A stretch of 64,000 nucleotides of DNA from contig JBDSJD010000029.1 in the NCBI GenBank assembly GCA_039917615.1, positions 293,087-357,086 on the forward strand, read 5' to 3'. This DNA is from ZC4RG30 sp039917615 (GTDB lineage: Bacteria > Pseudomonadota > Gammaproteobacteria > Steroidobacterales > Steroidobacteraceae). The notes under the pieces are model-generated. The model was not told where the DNA came from. It worked only from the letters and a program-made list of their open reading frames with translations, and searched no databases. Position 1 is the first letter of the stretch. Every line of letters begins with the position of its first letter. This document shows positions 15,366 to 24,044 of the stretch, in pieces. A program made the position numbers and the translations under genes.

Positions 15366-16928
15366 GTGAATCTGGAAACTCCGGACATCGCCATCCTGGC
15401 GATCTATGCGGTTGGAATTTTTCTGCTCGCGCAGTGGGTGTCACGCGAAAAGGGCGAACATAAGAAGAATGCGCAGGATTACTTTCTGGCTAGTCGGGCG
15501 CTGCCATGGTGGGCCATCGGCACCTCGCTGATCGCCGCCAACATCTCCGCCGAGCAGATCGTCGGCATGTCGGGTTCCGGATATGTCATGGGCATGGCCA
15601 TCGCCTCGTACGAGTGGATGGGGGCGCTGACACTCATCATCGTCGGCAAGTGGATCCTGCCGGTGTTTCTCAAGAATGGCATCTACACGATGCCGGAGTT
15701 CCTTGAGAAACGTTACAGCCCGGCCGTGCGCAACGTGATGGCCGTCTTCTGGCTGGCGTTGTACATCTTCGTCAATCTCACGTCGATACTGTGGCTTGGC
15801 GCGCTTGCGGTGAATGCCATCGCCGGCCTCGACACGCAGGTCGCAATCACGGCGCTCGCGGTGTTCGCGCTGCTGTATGCGCTATACGGCGGCCTCAAAG
15901 CCGTCGCGCTCACCGACATCGTGCAGGTTTCGCTGCTGGTTCTGGGCGGAATCATCATCACGTGGATGTCGCTGAGCAAAGTAGGCGGCGACGCGGGTGT
16001 CATCGCGGGCTTCCACACGCTGACGGAGCGTTTCCCCGAGAAGTTCGACATGATCCTTTCCCGGGACAATCCTCACTACAAGGATCTGCCGGGCCTCGCC
16101 GTGTTGTTAGGCGGCATGTGGATGATGAACGTCTCGTACTGGGGCTTCAATCAATACATCATTCAGCGCGGCCTCGCGGCGAAGAGCGTGGATGAGGCAC
16201 AGAAGGGCATCGTGCTCGCGGCGTTCCTCAAGCTGCTCATGCCCGCGATCATCGTGCTGCCCGGCATCGCCGCGCTGGTGCTTGTGCCCGGCCTCGAGAA
16301 AACCGACCAGGCCTACCCGAGTCTCATGGCCATGCTCCCCGTTGGCATCAAGGGTCTGGTATTCGCGGCGCTGGTCGCGGCGATCGTCGCGTCGACCGGC
16401 TCCAAGATCAATTCGATCGCGACAATTTTCACGATGGACCTCTATCGCGCCGCGCGGCCGGACACCGGGCAGAAGCAGCTGGTCATGGTGGGCCGCATCG
16501 TCGCGGTCGTGTCTGTGGTCATCGCGGTCATCATCACCAAGCCGTTCCTGAGCAATTTTGGCCAGGGTTTCCAGTACATTCAGAACTTCACCGGCTTCGT
16601 GACGCCGGGCATCTGCGTGATCTTTCTGCTGGGTCTGTTCTGGGCACGCACCACTGCGACAGCGGCGATGGTTTCAATGCTCGCTACGGTCGTGTTGTCC
16701 TGGGTGTTCTACAAATATCTGCCGGATTACCCGTTCATGAATCGGGTGGGCTGGTGCTTCGTCGCGGGAGTCGTGATCGCAGTCGCGATCTCGCTGATGT
16801 CACCGCGGAAAGAAGCGGCGATGCGCGTGGATATCACAAACGTCGACTTCAAGACCGGCCCGGGCTTCAACATCTCCGCCCTGCTGATTATCGCAATCCT
16901 GGCGGCGCTCTACTACGTGTGGTGGTAG
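15366..16928 (+). CDS. Sodium:solute symporter (SSS family), probable galactose transporter
   Basis: A 520-residue protein with about 14 membrane helices, the normal size of SGLT-like carriers. The start is GTG at 15366, preceded by an AGGGGG ribosome site. Diagnostic stretches are DYFLASRALPWWAIGTSLIAANISAEQ (helices 1-2, shown by its beginning), GGLKAVALTDIVQ, MMNVSYWGFNQYIIQRG and AALVAAIVASTGSKINSIATIF, the last holding the sodium-site Ser/Thr. As the last gene of the galactose operon it is the likely uptake system for galactose or a related hexose, which is inference from position. Confidence 0.9.
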   Translation: MNLETPDIAILAIYAVGIFLLAQWVSREKGEHKKNAQDYFLASRALPWWAIGTSLIAANISAEQIVGMSGSGYVMGMAIASYEWMGALTLIIVGKWILPVFLKNGIYTMPEFLEKRYSPAVRNVMAVFWLALYIFVNLTSILWLGALAVNAIAGLDTQVAITALAVFALLYALYGGLKAVALTDIVQVSLLVLGGIIITWMSLSKVGGDAGVIAGFHTLTERFPEKFDMILSRDNPHYKDLPGLAVLLGGMWMMNVSYWGFNQYIIQRGLAAKSVDEAQKGIVLAAFLKLLMPAIIVLPGIAALVLVPGLEKTDQAYPSLMAMLPVGIKGLVFAALVAAIVASTGSKINSIATIFTMDLYRAARPDTGQKQLVMVGRIVAVVSVVIAVIITKPFLSNFGQGFQYIQNFTGFVTPGICVIFLLGLFWARTTATAAMVSMLATVVLSWVFYKYLPDYPFMNRVGWCFVAGVVIAVAISLMSPRKEAAMRVDITNVDFKTGPGFNISALLIIAILAALYYVWW

Positions 16929-16951
16929 TCCCAGGTTTGGTGTTGGCAACT

Positions 16952-16982
16952 TGCTCGGGTATGCGCAACTCATACCCGAGCA
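16952..16982. terminator. Bidirectional hairpin terminator
   Basis: TGCTCGGGTATG (16952-16963) pairs perfectly with CATACCCGAGCA (16971-16982) around a 7-base loop, between the convergent symporter and esterase genes. Confidence 0.75.
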
Positions 16983-17006
16983 GAAAGCCGATGCACTCCG
17001 GTCCGG

Positions 17007-17954
17007 CTATTCTTTAAAGAGAAGCTGCGAGAAATGGTAGAAATTGTGACCCATCTCGACGGGGTCGTGGCCATTGCCGTCGAGACGCCAGATATGGGGA
17101 ACGCCCTGTTCCAGAAGAAAGGTGTGAACGCCGAGACTGATGGGCATCAGTGGATCCCGGTTGCCCACGCCCAGCCATAAAAGTTTCAACTGCTTCAACG
17201 GGGCCGGATCAGGGATTAGCGCGGGGACAGGCTTGGTGTTCGGCGCCGCGGCGACTCCAGCAACCCAACCGAACACATCCAGATGGGACAGTCCGATATT
17301 CAGCGTCTGACCGCTTCCCATCGACATGCCTGCGATGGCGCGGCGGGTGCGATCCGTGTAGACGGAATAGTGGGACTCCACAAACGGGATAATTTCCTTT
17401 AGCAGGTCGTTCTCGTAGGGAGTGCCGAAAGTCGCCCCATCACGGATGCCCAGCGTTTCCTCTGCCGCAGTCGAGCCCGCGCTCCCCTGGGGGAAGACGA
17501 TGATCATCGGCTGCATTTTTCCGTCCGCCAGCAGGTTGTCGGCAATGATCTGCGCGCCCGCACGCAGCCATTCGGTGCTGGTGTTGCCAAGCCCGTGATG
17601 CAGATAGAGCACGGGATACTTGCGCGCGGCCGAATAACCGGCCGGCGTATAAATGCGCATAAGGCGGCGTGTGCCAAGCGTTTTAGAGTCGTATTCGACG
17701 ACCTTGAGTTCGCCGTGAGGAATATTCGCGCGCGCCGTTTTGAAAGCCTCGGGCGGCACCGGGTAAGCAGCCATGTTTTCTTCGGGAGCCTGAGCCGGAA
17801 CGGGCCCGATGCCCCCGGCGCGCGGCCCGGGTGGAACTGCTGCTGGTTGAGCAACAGCGGGCGCGCTGGCGCCCTCGGCTGACACGGCAATCGAGGGCAC
17901 AAGCAGACAGGCAGAAAGGATGAACAATGGCGGGACGGCAATTACGGTGCGCAT
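17007..17954 (-). CDS. Secreted CE1/esterase D-type alpha/beta hydrolase
   Basis: A 315-residue exported protein; the ATG at 17954 follows AGAG and opens a Sec leader (cleavage near SVSAEG). After an Ala/Pro-rich linker, PHGELKVVEYDSKTLGTRR opens the esterase domain typical of enterochelin/feruloyl esterases (family CE1-like). The oxyanion region is YLHHGLGN, the nucleophile Ser is in AGMSMGSGQT, the acid Asp is in GVGNRDPL and the His is in DGNGHDPVEM. Unlike the paralogues at 20401 and 29175, it lacks an N-terminal E-set domain. These enzymes release acyl groups such as ferulate or acetate from xylan or other polysaccharides. The exact ester is unknown. Confidence 0.85.
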   Translation of the reverse strand: MRTVIAVPPLFILSACLLVPSIAVSAEGASAPAVAQPAAVPPGPRAGGIGPVPAQAPEENMAAYPVPPEAFKTARANIPHGELKVVEYDSKTLGTRRLMRIYTPAGYSAARKYPVLYLHHGLGNTSTEWLRAGAQIIADNLLADGKMQPMIIVFPQGSAGSTAAEETLGIRDGATFGTPYENDLLKEIIPFVESHYSVYTDRTRRAIAGMSMGSGQTLNIGLSHLDVFGWVAGVAAAPNTKPVPALIPDPAPLKQLKLLWLGVGNRDPLMPISLGVHTFLLEQGVPHIWRLDGNGHDPVEMGHNFYHFSQLLFKE

Positions 17955-18012
17955 GGTGAGATCTCTTTTGAGAGGGTTTAAGGTTCCCGACGTCGTCACT
18001 TGCAATATGTGC

Positions 18013-19665
18013 TCACAGGTTTTGATAGTTCGGACCGGATCCACCTTCCGGTGTAGTCCAGGTGATGATGGCATACGGATCCTTGATGTCGCACGCCTTG
18101 CAATGCACACAATTGGCGGCGTTGATCTGCAGGCGTTTGCCGCCGGCGTTGTCGTCGACCATTTCATACACTCCCGCAGGACAAAATCTCTCGCAAGGGT
18201 TGCCGTATTCGGTCGTGCAACGGGTCGCGCAGATGTTCGTATCTGCGACCTTCAGGTGCGCCGGCTGTGCTTCATCGTGCGAATTGTTGGCGAAGAACAC
18301 GGACGAAACGCGATCGCGCGGTGGCAGCGTGCGATCAATCCATTCACGCTCCGGCGACGCGTATTCGTCCAGTTTTTGGAGTTGCTGATAATCCTCGGTG
18401 TTATGGAGTGTCCATGGCGATTTGCCGCAGGTCAGCGTTTCCCATGCGCTGTTCAGCAATCCCACCCACAAACCCCTCTTGAATGCAGGCTTGGCGTTGC
18501 GGACACGTTTGAGTTCTTGTCCGCCTTCGGATGCGCGCCACACGGCGTCGAAGCCTTCTCCCGTCGGATGGGCCGCCACATGCTCGCCCGCAAGAGCGCC
18601 GCTGCGAATTGCCTGGTGCACGCCTTTGATCTTCACGAAGTTGAGGGTGCCGCCTGCATCGCCTATCAACAGCGCGCCGGGCATTTCGAGCTGTGGCAAT
18701 GATTGCCATCCACCAGTCGCGATGGTGCGCGCGCCGGCAGAGAGAATTTCACCGCCCTCAAGCAACGACTTCACGGTCGGATGATTTTTGAATTGCTGAA
18801 AGGCCTCGAAGGGTTTCAGCCGCGGGTCTTCATAGTTCAAGCCGACGATGTAACCGACATACACGCGATCACTGTCGAGGTGATACAGAAAACTCCCTGC
18901 GTACGTTTTCGAGTCCATCGGCCAGCCGAGTGCGTGTTCGATACGGCCTGGGTCGACGCGACCCGCCGGCAATTGCCACAGCTCCTTGAAACCGAGCGCA
19001 TAAACCTGCGGATCCCTGCCCTCGCTGAGTTTGAAACGCTTGACGAGTTGTTTGGAAATCGAACCGCGTGCGCCTTCCGCGAGCACGGTGAGGCCAGCGT
19101 GAATCTCGATGCCTGGCGTGAAATTCGGTCCAGGCTTGCCGTCTTTTGCGATTCCCATGTCGCCGGTCTGCACACCCTTCACCCGACCGGCGTCGTCGAA
19201 AACGGCGGCGGACGCAGAATAGCCCGGCAGAATATCGACATCCAGCGCCTCGGCCTGTTGTGCAAGCCAGGCGGTGAGCTGACCCAGCGAAATAATAAAG
19301 TTACCGTGATTGTCGAAGGGGGTGCTGTAAAACATCGACTTCGGAAATGGTTTGGTGAGCCAGTTCGGAACGTCGAACGATCCTTTCTGGCTCAGGATGC
19401 TGAAGACGTCCTTGGCCGCCGGCACCTTCATACCCTTATATTCGTCGCGCCATTTCGGCAGCAATCTGTCCAGCGGCCCCGGCTCGAAGACAGCTCCCGA
19501 CAGCGAATGCGCGCCGATTGCCGAGGCTTTCTCCAAAACGCATACCGTTTTGTCGGGTTGCAATTGCTTTAGACGAATCGCAAACGAGAGTCCCGCCGGA
19601 CCGCCGCCCACGACAACAACGTCGTACTCCATCACTTCGCGTTCTATTTTTTCCGTCTCGCTCAT
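18013..19665 (-). CDS. Electron transfer flavoprotein-ubiquinone oxidoreductase
   Basis: A 550-residue inner-membrane-associated flavoprotein, full length. The FAD-binding motif is VVVGGGPAGLSFAIRL (residues 17-32), with a second dinucleotide segment LLIGDAGGTLNF. The C-terminus carries the single 4Fe-4S site: CATRCTTEYGNPCERFCP provides Cys residues together with NCVHCKACDIKDP, the latter being the diagnostic end of the family. It takes electrons from ETF, reduced by acyl-CoA and other dehydrogenases, to ubiquinone. No etfA or etfB is nearby. It is divergent from the broken esterase at 19733 and lies 58 bases upstream of the esterase at 17954 on the same strand. Confidence 0.95.
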   Translation of the reverse strand: MSETEKIEREVMEYDVVVVGGGPAGLSFAIRLKQLQPDKTVCVLEKASAIGAHSLSGAVFEPGPLDRLLPKWRDEYKGMKVPAAKDVFSILSQKGSFDVPNWLTKPFPKSMFYSTPFDNHGNFIISLGQLTAWLAQQAEALDVDILPGYSASAAVFDDAGRVKGVQTGDMGIAKDGKPGPNFTPGIEIHAGLTVLAEGARGSISKQLVKRFKLSEGRDPQVYALGFKELWQLPAGRVDPGRIEHALGWPMDSKTYAGSFLYHLDSDRVYVGYIVGLNYEDPRLKPFEAFQQFKNHPTVKSLLEGGEILSAGARTIATGGWQSLPQLEMPGALLIGDAGGTLNFVKIKGVHQAIRSGALAGEHVAAHPTGEGFDAVWRASEGGQELKRVRNAKPAFKRGLWVGLLNSAWETLTCGKSPWTLHNTEDYQQLQKLDEYASPEREWIDRTLPPRDRVSSVFFANNSHDEAQPAHLKVADTNICATRCTTEYGNPCERFCPAGVYEMVDDNAGGKRLQINAANCVHCKACDIKDPYAIITWTTPEGGSGPNYQNL

Positions 19666-19732
19666 GACTGACTCAGCAGGATGGATAATTGGCTTTACCG
19701 GAGGGCCCGGAGTATAGCTTGCTGGTCATGTC

Positions 19733-20254
19733 ATGCGTCCCGTTTCCAACGTACATCGGCCATCGATCACGGTTTATCTGCCGTCGAAGGAAAAAGCGAC
19801 TGGCGCCAGCATCATCATGCCGGGTGGTGCAAGCCGTGAACTCTGGATCAACAAAGAAGGCTATCGCGTCGCGCAATGGCTTTCACAGCGAGGCATCGCG
19901 GCGTTTGTCCTGAAGTACCGCCTGCCACTCGCCGACGGATCGACCTACACCACCCTGGATCATTCACTCGCAGACATCCAGCGTGCCATCCGCCTGGGGT
20001 CGATGCAGGCGGACGCGAAGATTACAAAGGATCTGCCTCCGACATTCCTGTGCGCGGGCAGTGACGACGGGGTTGCCGCGAGCTATCCGGATGTCTTCAA
20101 GGCAATCAAGCAGGCCGGCGTGCCGGTGGAGCTGCACATGTTTGCCGGTGTAGGTCATGGATTCGCTCTCCAGTTCAACATGACGGCGATTTCCCACTGG
20201 CCCGAACTGTTCCAGACATGGCTGTTTGAACGCGGCTTTCTAACCAGGAAATAG
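19733..20254 (+). pseudogene. BD-FAE-like alpha/beta hydrolase missing its nucleophile region
   Basis: An open frame of 173 residues that aligns by eye with secreted acetyl-xylan-esterase-like hydrolases (BD-FAE type), which are normally about 280-300 residues. SNVHRPSITVYLPSKEKATG, then MPGGASRELW and FVLKYRLPLAD, form the N-terminal part; LCAGSDDGVAAS (acid Asp) and FAGVGHGFAL (His) form the end. Between AIRLG and ITKDLPP, where the GFSAGG nucleophile elbow should be, only about eight residues remain, so roughly 70-90 residues are missing in frame. The leader is missing as well; an in-frame TAG at 19715-19717 prevents extension. With no catalytic Ser it is probably inactive. A rapidly evolving binding protein is the alternative. 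Confidence 0.75.
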
Positions 20255-20400
20255 CGGTGTGTTTATTCGACCGCTCCGCCGGCAGGCTGCTGCACCGGCA
20301 GGATATACTGTGCCTGCCGATCCGTTGTTAATGAGATACCCCCTGTGTAAGATCGTGCGCTCGCGCGACCGCCCCTGGGCACTGCACAAGCGAAAACCCC

Positions 20401-21603
20401 ATGAAAATGAAGCTCGCGCTACTGGCTCTCGTCACCATTTTGCCGGCTCAGTTCGTCCTGGCCCAGAGCGAACTATGGAAGGACGACTGGAAATCCTCCA
20501 CGACGAACATCGCAGGCCAGGAATTTCCAAAGATCAACTCCGAGCGACGCGCTCAATTCAAAATCACGGCACCGGCTGCGAAAGACGTTTCCATCAACAT
20601 CGGCAAGCCGCAGACAATCAAGAAAGGCGATGATGGCGTGTGGACCATCACCACGTCGCCCCTCGATATTGGCTTCCACTTTTATCGCGTGCTGATCGAT
20701 GGCGCCAACGTGGCCGACCCCGCGGGCGAGGTTTTCCGCGGCGGCGGCGGCGGCGGTTTGTCCAGCGCGGTCGAAGTGCCGACGGGCGAGGATTTCCACG
20801 AGTTGAAGAATGTGCCGCACGGCGAAGTGCGGGAACGCTGGTATTTCTCGAAAACCACGCAGGCGTGGCGTCGCATCTTCGTTTACACACCGCCGGACTA
20901 CGAGCGGAACACAGCGGCACGCTATCCCGTGCTCTACCTGCAGCACGGTGGTGGCGAGGATGAGCGCGGCTGGGCCGTTCAAGGCCGTGTGAGTCAGATC
21001 ATGGACAATCTCATCGCGGAGAAGAAATCCCAACCGATGCTGGTGGTGATGGAGCGCGGCGCGGCGCTGAAGCCCGGCGAACAAGCCATACCGTTGCGCG
21101 CACCGCAGCAGGCGCAACCCGGCGCGAACACCGGGCCGCCTCCGCCGCGCGATTACAGCGTCGTGTACCGCACGCTGGACGAAGTATTCGTCAAGGACCT
21201 GATTCCCATGATCGACGGGACCTATCGGACCAAGAAATCCCGCGAATACCGCGCGATGGCCGGCCTTTCAATGGGCGGTCTGCAAACCCGCACGATCGCG
21301 CTGGCTCACTTGGATGTGTTTTCGCACATCGGAGTTTTCAGTGGCGGCACCATCGATCCCAGCAACGCTGCCATGGTCGCGGCGCTCAAGGAGAAGGCGA
21401 AACTCGTCTACATCAGCTACGGCAGTCGCGAGATCGACAGCCCGAATCCGCAAGCTCAGGGCAGCAACCCGAAGTCGGACGTCGAGAAACTGAAGGCGGC
21501 GGGCGTCAACACGGTCTTCTACGTTTCCCCCGGCACGGCACACGAGTGGCACACATGGCGGCGCAGCCTGAACTCGTTTGCACCGCTACTGTTCAAGAAC
21601 TGA
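20401..21603 (+). CDS. Secreted CE1-type esterase with N-terminal E-set domain
   Basis: A 400-residue exported protein: Sec leader 1-21 (cut after FVLAQ), an E-set/CBM48-like domain about residues 40-115 (RRAQFKITAPAAKDVSINIG, then GVWTITTSPLDIGFHFY), and a CE1 esterase domain about 135-400. Key pieces are YLQHGGGEDERGW, the nucleophile Ser in AGLSMGGLQT, and the His in GTAHEWHTWRRSL. A Gly run and an Ala/Pro-rich stretch lie in loops. Relatives include feruloyl and acetyl esterases acting on plant polysaccharide. It is the first of a likely three-gene plus-strand run with the serine hydrolase (21656) and the alpha/beta hydrolase (23034). Confidence 0.88.
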   Translation: MKMKLALLALVTILPAQFVLAQSELWKDDWKSSTTNIAGQEFPKINSERRAQFKITAPAAKDVSINIGKPQTIKKGDDGVWTITTSPLDIGFHFYRVLIDGANVADPAGEVFRGGGGGGLSSAVEVPTGEDFHELKNVPHGEVRERWYFSKTTQAWRRIFVYTPPDYERNTAARYPVLYLQHGGGEDERGWAVQGRVSQIMDNLIAEKKSQPMLVVMERGAALKPGEQAIPLRAPQQAQPGANTGPPPPRDYSVVYRTLDEVFVKDLIPMIDGTYRTKKSREYRAMAGLSMGGLQTRTIALAHLDVFSHIGVFSGGTIDPSNAAMVAALKEKAKLVYISYGSREIDSPNPQAQGSNPKSDVEKLKAAGVNTVFYVSPGTAHEWHTWRRSLNSFAPLLFKN

Positions 21604-21655
21604 CGCATCGTTCCCACCGCCGCGCGATGGCGGCACCGGTCCAAGAGGCACCCTG

Positions 21656-22993
21656 ATGATTACGCGAAAACTCCATCGATTTGCCCTCTTATCCTTGCTC
21701 GGGTTGGTCGCTGTGGCCAGCTACGCCGCTGGCCCGCAGAAATTCAAGTATCCGGCAGACCCCAGGAAAGTCGGCGCGAACACCGAACAGATTGCGCAGA
21801 TCGACGCGCTGCTGCAGTCCTATGTCGACCAGCACAAAGTCAGCAGCGTGGTCGGGTTTGTCGCCAAGGGCGGCAACGTTGTCTATAACCGCGCCTTCGG
21901 CTGGAAGGATGTCGAGAATCGGATTCCCGCCACAGTCGACGACTACTACGTGCTCATGTCGCAGACCAAGGCGATCACGACGGTGGCATTCATGAAGCTG
22001 GTCGAACAGGGCAAAGTGTCGATCAACGACCCCGTCTCGAAATACTTTCCTGGAATCCCGGACACCGTGGTGACGAAGGTGAATCCGGACGGCACTTTTG
22101 AAACCCGTCCGGTCAAGTCGCCGATGACCTTCGTGCATCTGATGAGCCATACCTCCGGCCTGGGCGCGGGACTCGCCGGACAGATTCGCGGCGCCCGGGG
22201 CGGTGGCCCTCCGGCGGCGGGCGCTGCTACAGCGCCTGCGGCTCCACCTGCCGGTCAACGCACTGGTGGTGTCGGCGCGGAAAGGTATCTCCGGGATTCC
22301 ATGCAGGAATTGGCGAAACGTCCGTTGGGTTTCGATCCCGGCACTCAATATAGTTATCACGTCAGCACCAACATGCTCGCGTATATGATCGAGCGGATCT
22401 CCGGCAAATCGCTGCGCGAATACGTCAAAGAGACTGTTCTGAAGCCGCTTGGGATGAACGACACCGACTGGTATTACGCGCCGGAAGCCCTCCCGCGCTT
22501 CGTCAAGGCCTACCGCGTGGCAAATGGAAAACTCGAGCCGAATCGAAACTACGCCGAAGGCGCGGTCAGTCAGAGCCAGACCTACAGCGAAGGCGCGCTA
22601 GGTTTGAACGGACCCATCACTGACTACGCGAAGTTCTGCCAGATGATGCTGAACAAGGGCGAGTTCAACGGCCACCGCATCCTCAAGCGAGAAACCGTCG
22701 AGCTGATGACCACGATCAATCGCCTGCCGGAAAACAGCGGGGCGGCACCCGACATGCAATTCGGCCTCGGATTCGAAATCCATAAAAAGAAGAAGCCGAC
22801 TCCGGCGGTCTCCGACTCGTCGTTTGCGTGGGGCGGCATGCTGGGCACGCAATACATCGTCGATCCAGAGAACGACATGCTCGTCCTTTATTATCAGAAC
22901 ACGGAGGGGTCGGGAAGAACATATCCCCAGTTCTACGAACTCGCCTATCGCCTGTTCAATGCGGCAGCGCCTCCTGCCCGCGCCAGCAAATGA
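21656..22993 (+). CDS. Secreted serine hydrolase, class C beta-lactamase/esterase family
   Basis: A 445-residue exported protein. The ATG at 21656 follows AGAGG by 7 bases and opens a Sec leader (LLSLLGLVAVASYAAG). The SxxK active-site motif is SQTK, Ser102-Lys105; the Tyr motif is within QYSYHVSTN; the third motif region reads FAWGGMLGTQY near residue 400. A Gly/Pro/Ala-rich insert (DNA about 22190-22270) lies between the first two motifs. Such proteins are usually esterases or D-aminopeptidases rather than true beta-lactamases. It starts 53 bases after the upstream esterase gene. Confidence 0.85.
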   Translation: MITRKLHRFALLSLLGLVAVASYAAGPQKFKYPADPRKVGANTEQIAQIDALLQSYVDQHKVSSVVGFVAKGGNVVYNRAFGWKDVENRIPATVDDYYVLMSQTKAITTVAFMKLVEQGKVSINDPVSKYFPGIPDTVVTKVNPDGTFETRPVKSPMTFVHLMSHTSGLGAGLAGQIRGARGGGPPAAGAATAPAAPPAGQRTGGVGAERYLRDSMQELAKRPLGFDPGTQYSYHVSTNMLAYMIERISGKSLREYVKETVLKPLGMNDTDWYYAPEALPRFVKAYRVANGKLEPNRNYAEGAVSQSQTYSEGALGLNGPITDYAKFCQMMLNKGEFNGHRILKRETVELMTTINRLPENSGAAPDMQFGLGFEIHKKKKPTPAVSDSSFAWGGMLGTQYIVDPENDMLVLYYQNTEGSGRTYPQFYELAYRLFNAAAPPARASK

Positions 22994-23033
22994 GAAAAGC
23001 CTCGCCCCACCGCTTCCAGTTAGGAGTCTTCTT

Positions 23034-24005
23034 ATGAATCCACGCCCTCGTCGTTTTCTGCTCACTCTCGTCGCACTGACAGCCGCCCTCCTGGCGCCGC
23101 CAGTGACCCTTGCCGCTCCTCCACCGGGCGTCCCCGACGGCTGGACGGATGGGTTCGTGTATGCCAACGGCATTCGCATCCACTACTACCATGCCAAGCC
23201 TGCTCCTGGAAAACCGGCGATGGTGATGATTCACGGCGTCACCGACATCGGCCTCAGCTGGACCACGCTGACATGGAAGCTGCAGGACGCGTATGACATC
23301 TACATGGTGGATGCCCGCGGCCACGGGCTGACGGATCCGTTCACGCCGAAAGATGATGGCAACACGATGGTCAAGGACGTCGTGGAGTTTGTGCGCGTGA
23401 TGAAATTGGAGAAGCCGATCCTGATGGGTCACTCGATGGGCGGGGCGACGGTCATACGCGTGGGGGCTGAGTATCCCGACCTGGCCAAGGCGATCATCGT
23501 GCTTGATGCAGGTATCAGTGTTCCCAGGCCGGCCGCCGCTGCGGCGCCCGCAGCTGCGCCTCCCGCCGCTGCGCCACGGCCGGCGAACCCAGCGTCCCTG
23601 CCGTTCGAGATGAGCGGCACTCCCGAAGTTCTCGCCGCCCAGAACAACTACAAGTTCGAGGATCTGGTGGCAAAGGGCGCCCGGCAGAATCCCAAGTGGT
23701 CCCTCGTGGACAACCAGTATTGGGCGCTCTCGAAAAAGCAGTATCACGGCGCTTACGATGCTGAATCGTTTCGGGTGGTGATGCAGGGCGGCATGCAAAC
23801 TACCGACGCGCTGGCAAAGATTCGCGTGCCGATGATCATCCTGAAAGCAGACGCCTCCCCGGAGCAGCGCAAAGCCCACCTGGAGGCTGCAAAAGTGATG
23901 CAGAAGGGCAAGCTCGTACACATCGACGGCGCCGGGCACAACCTTCACCACGACAACCTGCCGCGCACGGTCGAGGTGCTGAACGAGTTTCTCTCGAAGC
24001 TGTAA
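23034..24005 (+). CDS. Secreted alpha/beta hydrolase
   Basis: A 323-residue exported protein; the ATG at 23034 follows TAGGAG by 8 bases. A Sec leader (VALTAALLAPPVTLAA) precedes the classical fold: oxyanion loop MIHGVTDIGLSW, VDARGHGLTDPF, nucleophile Ser in LMGHSMGGATV, and the catalytic His in DGAGHNLHHD near the C-terminus. An Ala/Pro-rich stretch (DNA about 23525-23590) interrupts the lid region. Similar to epoxide-hydrolase or haloperoxidase-like esterases; the substrate is unknown. It is 40 bases downstream of the serine hydrolase and ends the operon. Confidence 0.85.
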   Translation: MNPRPRRFLLTLVALTAALLAPPVTLAAPPPGVPDGWTDGFVYANGIRIHYYHAKPAPGKPAMVMIHGVTDIGLSWTTLTWKLQDAYDIYMVDARGHGLTDPFTPKDDGNTMVKDVVEFVRVMKLEKPILMGHSMGGATVIRVGAEYPDLAKAIIVLDAGISVPRPAAAAAPAAAPPAAAPRPANPASLPFEMSGTPEVLAAQNNYKFEDLVAKGARQNPKWSLVDNQYWALSKKQYHGAYDAESFRVVMQGGMQTTDALAKIRVPMIILKADASPEQRKAHLEAAKVMQKGKLVHIDGAGHNLHHDNLPRTVEVLNEFLSKL

Positions 24006-24018
24006 GGGTAGGTAGCGG

Positions 24019-24044
24019 CCTGACTGGCATCACTGCCGGTCAGG
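24019..24044. terminator. Hairpin at convergent gene ends
   Basis: CCTGACTGGC (24019-24028) pairs with GCCGGTCAGG (24035-24044) with one G-T wobble and a 6-base loop. The arm on the right contains the stop codon of the minus-strand gene. Confidence 0.6.
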
